Positions 58,540 through 64,000 of a stretch of 64,000 nt of DNA are shown here, piece after piece. The position numbers were made by a program, and so were the translations under genes. Each line of letters begins with the position of its first letter. Position 1 is the first letter of the stretch. Source of the DNA: Holothuria scabra (Eukaryota > Echinodermata > Holothuroidea > Aspidochirotida > Holothuriidae); NCBI GenBank assembly GCA_037179385.1, contig CM074196.1, forward strand, positions 31,083,986 through 31,147,985. The letters run 5' to 3'. The notes beneath the pieces were generated by a model. The model was not told the DNA's origin, ran no database searches, and worked only from the letters and a program-made list of their open reading frames with translations.

Positions 58540-58746
58540 ACAACCAGCCAAGGTTCGGATACTGAACAGTTGAAGAGGGGCAAAATAAATGAATGAATGA
58601 ATGAGAGAATGAATGAGAGAATGAATGAATGAACGGATGGATGAATGAATGGATGAATGAATGGATGAATGAATGAATGAGAGAATGAATGAATGAATAA
58701 ATGGATGGATGAATGAATGAATGAGAGAATGAATGAACGAATGAAT
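58540..58746 (+). mobile_element. Possible LINE 3' tail 2 with long GAAT-type repeat
   Basis: Same ACAACCAGCCAAGG block as 58245, followed by about 160 bases of GAATGAATGAGA and GGATGAATG variants. It produces a spurious His/Ser/Phe-rich minus-strand ORF. Confidence 0.5.
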
Positions 58747-59965
58747 GTAAGTGCAATAATAAAAAACAGAGAAGGGAAAAAGAAAATTATCAAGGGGTTA
58801 AAATCTTTAATGGGGTGGGGGACGTGTCGTTATCAAAAACAATCAGAAGGGTTTGGTAGTAATTTGCTCGTAGTCACGTGCCTTCCTATCTTACCCATAC
58901 ATTATTACTGAAAATTGGTGTTAAGTTTCTTATGGCGCAGACCTATACATTGCTTTAATGGCATATTGAGGTGAGAATGTGGTCACTTCAAGTTTTAGGC
59001 CCTAACGTAATTCTACCACTTAATCCCTCTGGAGCACTTGTTTTATAAATTTCCTTAGTTTTGAAACATTCTCAATTCGCGACCTGAATTAATTTTATCA
59101 CCTCATGGAGGAAATGAAGCACACTACAACATCCACGCTTGATGCAAACAGCTTTCACATCTGACTAATTGACAGTACCAGATATACTGAAATACGTAAC
59201 ATTTGGCAGTTTAGGGTAAGCTGGAAGCTAAGACAGTCAAGTATGTGTTTACTGAAGACCTTACAGAATAAATAGTGAAAAAGTAAATATGGTTTGAGAC
59301 AGACACTCATCAGTCGAAAAGTTTGACATTTTCCCGAGAGAGAAGGGGAACATTCAATTGTTGAATAAAATTGGTGAACCAAAGTCTAAATATGAAAGAG
59401 TGTTTACATTTCATAGAATGCAAGGACGTACCTGTATGGGGGGGGGGGGGGGCAAAGTCCGGAAGCAAGGCAAGGTAAGTGCGCCAAACGCAGTTTGCTA
59501 TGATAGTCAAAAGCTGGAAAGATAGAAGGTAAAAATAGTTGGTCCCAGACTTTTTTCAAACAATTGCTAAATTCTTCACTTCCCCTTCTATGTCTCTTCC
59601 AAGTACAACAACAGGACAACAATGAAGGTACTTCTCGTGTCATAGGAGGTTTTTACCTGGAGTATTTCAGCCATGTTTCAGGGCAACCCCGCGTGTAATC
59701 ATACGCAGGGAGCTGTTACGGCTCCCTGGTTTACGTAAAGGCTTTATACCTCAATAGGTTTTACGTAGGTGAAGCGACCTTGCGAAAACAATCATTGCGA
59801 AAGCAGTTGCGACTCAGTTATTTAAAGAAAATGATAAATGAACGTTAATTTTTGTCACTCAGTAGCGTGGATCCGTTTTACTTTGCCGGCAGTCTGCCCA
59901 CGGGGGAGTAGCCAGGTCCGTTTTGATGGGGTTTGCATACTTTTGTGGGACCGCAAAGATTTCGA
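58747..59965 (+). other. Unassigned
   Basis: Contains a 15-G run at 59438-59452 preceded by GGACGTACCTGTAT, an element-end pattern. No exon seen. Confidence 0.4.
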
Positions 59966-60106
59966 ACTTGAATATCGTAGGAGAGCGCCATTTTGAAAAA
60001 TCGCGGCGGAACTGGCATTCTGCGTATCTGTATGTAGAATCTAAGCAGCCGATAAATGAGCAAATTTCAAATTTAAATGATCAGAAATTGCCAGATAAAT
60101 TCCAAT
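59966..60106 (+). repeat. Dispersed duplicate of 58364-58530
   Basis: Includes a GAGAGCGCCATTTTGAAAAA block that relates it to the hairpin-family repeats, followed by the shared AAATGATCAGAAATTGCCAG. Confidence 0.75.
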
Positions 60107-60964
60107 TTTATGGTAGAAGGTTGGGTATTCTACACCTGTACATCCTCCCGTCCCTACCAACATTTCAGATTTTTCGGAAACTTATTCTTAGTTATTCTTC
60201 CATATCGGGCATTTAGTGACGCTGACAAAATTTGTCGTGCATTTTTGTTATTTCTTTTTTTGGGGAAACTTGTATTTTCTTAACTTTTTGCGGAAGGTTT
60301 TTTAAAATTTTTTCCACATTTTTTCTTGTCCTGTAAGAGGCACATTTTGCTAATTGGGGAAGTAACCACCTCTTACCCCTCCCCCCCCCCACCATTGAAA
60401 TACCTTTAGAAAAACTGAATATTACACGATTTTATTTGAACCTCATAAATTTATAAAACGTTATGAAGAGGTTACTAAATAGGAAGTTTCCTTTCAACAG
60501 TGTGTAGAGTTTTTCGTCAGAGTCGTCTGGAAGTGGAATAAGGGAGACTAGTATCTGACCCTAGAGAAATGACCGCTAATATTTCCAAGGTAACATCGAC
60601 AACGATTCTGTAGTTAAAAACTCTATATCCTTGTGTAGCGCAACCAGAGGAGAGGATGGAGAATATGGGGCCCCTAAAAGAAGGGTTTAAGGTCATATCA
60701 GATTTCAATTGGTTGGAGAGGTACTTATTCTGAGCATTTTGCTGGAATTTGCATTAAAATCTGATGTCTGGTTCTCAAGATATGAGCAAGTAAAGTTGTC
60801 ACATTTTCAACAAAAAGTAAACTTGAAGCAAGCATATATGACATCATATCCCCACATTAATGTACACCTTTTTTTCTTTAAAATTAACAGCCCATTTTCT
60901 CCTCAACAATCCCATATTTTCAAAATGTGATTGCACAAGTGGCATAAGAACCTCACAAACTTTG
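60107..60964 (+). other. Unassigned
   Basis: AT-rich; a 10-C run near 60381-60390. No feature recognised. Confidence 0.4.
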
Positions 60965-61229
60965 CATTCTCCACAGGGAGGTCCTATTCCTATTAACTCC
61001 AAGGTCAACACAACAGTCTGAAAAACAAAGGGAAGCAAAGCATTCGTTGTCAATGCGAGGAAGTGATACAACCTCTGCTGCCCCCAAGCTCACTTTGGAA
61101 GACAAATCTATTAACTTCATTTAGTAATATCTCAAGAAACGTATGCTTGATTCAAATGGAGATTTCACCACAGTGGGTAGATTTGGTTCCTCTTTCAAAT
61201 GTGAAAATTGAATTTTTGCTTAAACTTAA
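60965..61229 (+). mobile_element. Half copy of the fold-back MITE
   Basis: Aligns with the right arm of 43201-43738: AAGGTCAACACAACAGTCT, GAGGAAGTGATA, CTGCTGCCC, ATATCTCAAGAAACGTATGC, and TGTGAAAATTGAATTTTTGC. The opposite arm is missing. Confidence 0.75.
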
Positions 61230-62029
61230 TGAATACGGTGACAAAGACGCAGTCCTGGCTACCATGCATGCTGAGAAACTCACGCCCCACAGCTTCAAAC
61301 ACGTGACTTGGCGACAAAAAACTTGGAGAGCGCACCCAGCATGGCCATGGTTCGTGAGTGGATAGAAAGTGCAATTTATTTTAGACAATGTCTTTTCTCA
61401 TTGCAATAAATGTTATGTAAAATTCGTAAGATACGGAAGAATGACCACATATCATATCCAGATATCACATGAAGCTCGAGGATGATAAGTTGATTACATC
61501 CTGGACATGTTGACGGACAATCACAAACACAATGTTAAATTTCTTACCTGAAAAGATAGGGTTACAGAATCAAGTTCCGAAATAGTTTTAAACAATCCCT
61601 TACATGCATGTAAAGGCAAACCATTCTGAAGTTCCAACCAAATAGTTACAACATTTTATAATCAGATGTTTTTGGCGCTCATTCCGGAATGTGCGTACAA
61701 ATTTATCGTCAATTACATCCTGTAGAGAGTAGCTTCTGTCGCAAGAAACCAACAATTTCCCGGGATGCCAGAATGCATTGAACGTAAACAAGGTGTGAAG
61801 GTCAGGGTGTGATGTCAACTTACATTGTGGTTGTCGACCCGGTTGGTCGCTATATTTTGCCAGGGCAGATGTTGGTTTTATCATAGTTATTAAACTACAC
61901 CTGTTTTGGAAACTCAGCGTGTGAAGGCATATAAAGTGGTCACGTGACTCTGAAAAAACGACATACACAGTGCACGTCGTAAGGCGAGAGGTTGCCGTAC
62001 AAACCTTTTAAACACGTTATGTCAAGTTA
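61230..62029 (+). other. Unassigned
   Basis: No exon, repeat family or RNA gene recognised; a minus-strand ORF of 122 codons at 61600-61968 has no family resemblance. Confidence 0.4.
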
Positions 62030-62560
62030 AGACTTGTAATAGTGAGAGGATCGTTCATATTGCTTTTGGGAGAGGTCAAAAGTTATCTGGGGTCACTAGG
62101 GGTCAAACTCTGGAAACTTTGTTAACACAATATCTCAAGATAGGAAACGTGGATAGATTTCATATTTAGTATGACTGTGGATAATTCATAGTGGAAGCAT
62201 GGTCCCTATTGCTTTTGATGGGGGACAAAGGTCATGTTGGGTCACCAGGGGTCAAAGTCAGAAAACCTTGTTAACACAATATCTTAAGGTAGGAAACGTG
62301 AATAGATTTCATATTCAGTATGTGAATGCGTTATGGTTAGAAGATGGTCTCTATTGTTAGCTCACACCAGCTGGAAGAGCTGTTCCAACTGTTTTGATTC
62401 GATACTATCAATACATCACTCTATCTATAATTCTGTCTGTCTCTCTGTCTGTCTGTCTATCGTTCTCTCTTGCGTTTTATGGAGTTCAAAAATTATCTGG
62501 GTTCACCGGAGGTCAAAATGTGAAAATGTAGGTAAAACGTCTCAAGTTGGGAAACTTAAA
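62030..62560 (+). repeat. AGGTCA-rich degenerate tandem array, copy 3
   Basis: Repeats GGGGTCACTAGGGGTCAAAC, CTTTGTTAACACAATATCTC, AAGATAGGAAACGTGGATAG and TTTCATATTTAGTATG two to three times, matching the arrays at 10925 and 19715. A CTGTCTGT simple repeat interrupts it near 62432-62458. Confidence 0.65.
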
Positions 62561-62783
62561 TCATAGTTATTATTCCTTTCCCTGGTTGGGAAACTCCTTA
62601 CGTACACTGTGTATGCACAGACGTAAAAGCTGTATGTACGTTCATAGTTTTTGTAAGGTGCGTCCGAAACTGTCCGTAAAAGCATGTTGAGCTCTTCAAA
62701 AAAGTTCACCACATGACTTTAAAGATGCACACGATCGATCGGTAGCGATATGGCTTCATTGAGTGATGTACTGTTTCTGCTGG

Positions 62784-63155
62784 TCACTCTTTGATCGAGT
62801 GAAAAGTGTAAATTCACTCCATTAGAGTGATAATTCACTCCAAGGGGAGCGAAGTTCCCTCCAAAAAAAAGTGAAGTTCACTCCAAAAAGAGTGAAATTC
62901 CCTTAAAACGAGCGAAGTTTCACTCTTGATGGAGTGCCCACAGTGATCGCTCTTAAAAAAAAGAGTGATCTTGCAGGCACTCGTGGAAGAGTGAATTTTT
63001 CCTCTTCCTCTAGTGAATTTCACTCTTTTTGGAGCGAACTTCAATCTTTTTGGAGTGAACTTCACTCCTCTTGGAGTGCATTATCACTCTAATGGAATGA
63101 ATCACTTTTCACTCGATCAAAGAGCGACTAAGTTCACTCTTTTGATTTTAGAGTG
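62784..63155. mobile_element. Fold-back element built of GAGTGAA/TTCACTC modules
   Basis: The left half (TCACTCTTTGATCGAGTGAA onward) is mirrored by the right half ending CACTCGATCAAAGAGCGA. Between them GAGTGAA and TTCACTC, often separated by one or two bases, recur many times in both halves. It ends TTTTAGAGTG, resembling the ACACTCTAAAA-type ends of small elements. Non-coding; the left terminus is unclear. Confidence 0.65.
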
Positions 63156-64000
63156 TAAGCTGTTGTACAAAAGAGACCGTATAAGTGCTATTTTCGGAAA
63201 TCTGAGTCTGAGAGGTATTTTCAACCAAAATTTTCTCTGAGCGTTATGCGTCAAATGATCGTGGCGCTCCCTGGAGATTAATTCATTTCTGCTTGCCCAA
63301 CCACTCAACGTTTTGTCCTTTCCCAAATAGAAAAGGGATGGTACCTTGGCGCCTCTGGTTAAATTCAAAACAGTGAAATTTTCATTGTCATAAAATTTAA
63401 AAATAAATTGAAAGCATTTGTTGCGGTAGTGGACGTAAAGCGGTTACTTTTTCTAGTTCATGGAACTGAGTATCTGAAAGGGAAAGAAAACTCTGCATTG
63501 ATGCCTCTTATAAGGATTATCTGAGTCCTTCTTGAGGTGAATATTTTGTAAGAACAAGTCTTGTCTGTTTTCAGTCTTTTACAAACGGAGGACCACACCA
63601 TATGCCTATAAATCTAAAGCAAAGTAAAAAAATGTGAATTTTTCACATGTTTTCAAAAACCATAGCTTATTAACCTCTAACATTTAATAAGAAAAAGTAT
63701 ATTCTTTTATAAACTCGCCTCCTAACTACAACACTGTTTAAACTCAGGTAGTTTCTTAAAATTGGTGACGGGATGGATCTTATCAAATAAAAGAGAGTTA
63801 TTCTCGACAATATTGTGTCATAAGCGATTTCTTTATTATCTTTGCTTCACATGAATCTTCCAAAAAAGTACAAAGTGAGAAATTTAAAGGGAAATAGCAG
63901 TCACCCCAACTTAAAATAGTGTAATAGACTGCTTTGTATAATGATTGGCTCTTGGGAGTCATGTGACAATACTTTTCTCCTCAAATGTGAAATTGACTGC
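63156..64000 (+). other. Unassigned right edge
   Basis: AT-rich sequence with no recognisable exon or repeat family. Confidence 0.4.

Noticed and set aside
58457..58793. Minus-strand ORFs rich in Ser, Phe, Ile and His
   Set aside because: Direct translation of the GAAT-type simple repeat.
1..64000. CRISPR arrays, bacterial operons, ribosome binding sites, rRNA genes
   Set aside because: Intron structure, transposon types and codon context are animal; none of these features was found.

Overview
The window looks like AT-rich, intron-rich, repeat-dense DNA from an invertebrate animal. The secreted EGF plus fibrinogen-like domain architecture, the phase 1-1 EGF exons and a Mag/SURL-like Ty3/gypsy element suggest an invertebrate deuterostome such as an echinoderm or hemichordate. 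That placement is inference; nothing in the sequence fixes the species. There is no bacterial-style operon, CRISPR array, rRNA gene or convincing tRNA gene.

One gene dominates the + strand from the left edge to about 46.3 kb. Seven exons are recognisable: four EGF modules (132-257, 12523-12639, 18138-18266, 22798-22923; all phase 1-1, three with a calcium-binding signature) and three exons encoding a complete fibrinogen-related domain (FReD; 42030-42175, 45015-45276, 46033-46280 with stop). The 5' end (signal peptide and probably more modules) lies outside the window. Splice phases agree across all seven exons. The product is probably a secreted, calcium-dependent recognition or adhesion protein. 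A second gene probably starts at 53596 with a signal-peptide exon whose continuation I could not find.

The introns record many insertions. Between 1.27 and 3.4 kb a duplicated EGF-exon fragment, a SINE and a hAT-like element (8-bp target duplication) are nested. A 5.5-kb Ty3/gypsy element (31168-36678) has 277-bp LTRs differing at 3 positions and a perfect 5-bp target duplication, but its coding region is broken at several points. It landed in the last copy of a 16-bp motif repeated in inverted orientation across 26.4-36.9 kb, which may mark a larger non-autonomous transposon. Other elements include a 600-bp TIR element (41337-41936, GTTAT duplication), a TA-flanked TIR element (37641-39325) holding a TTAA-flanked piggyBac-like MITE (38681-38931), a 540-bp fold-back MITE (43201-43738), an inverted MITE pair (5052-5454 and 6351-6746), SINE copies, and satellite-like arrays rich in AGGTCA half-sites.

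Two features stand out. A recent tandem duplication (about 43.8-45.2 kb) copied part of the second FReD exon and truncated it at the junction. An uninterrupted TTC repeat of 1384 bp lies at 48501-49884. From 50 to 64 kb I see mainly repeats, hairpins and unassigned sequence around the second gene's first exon.
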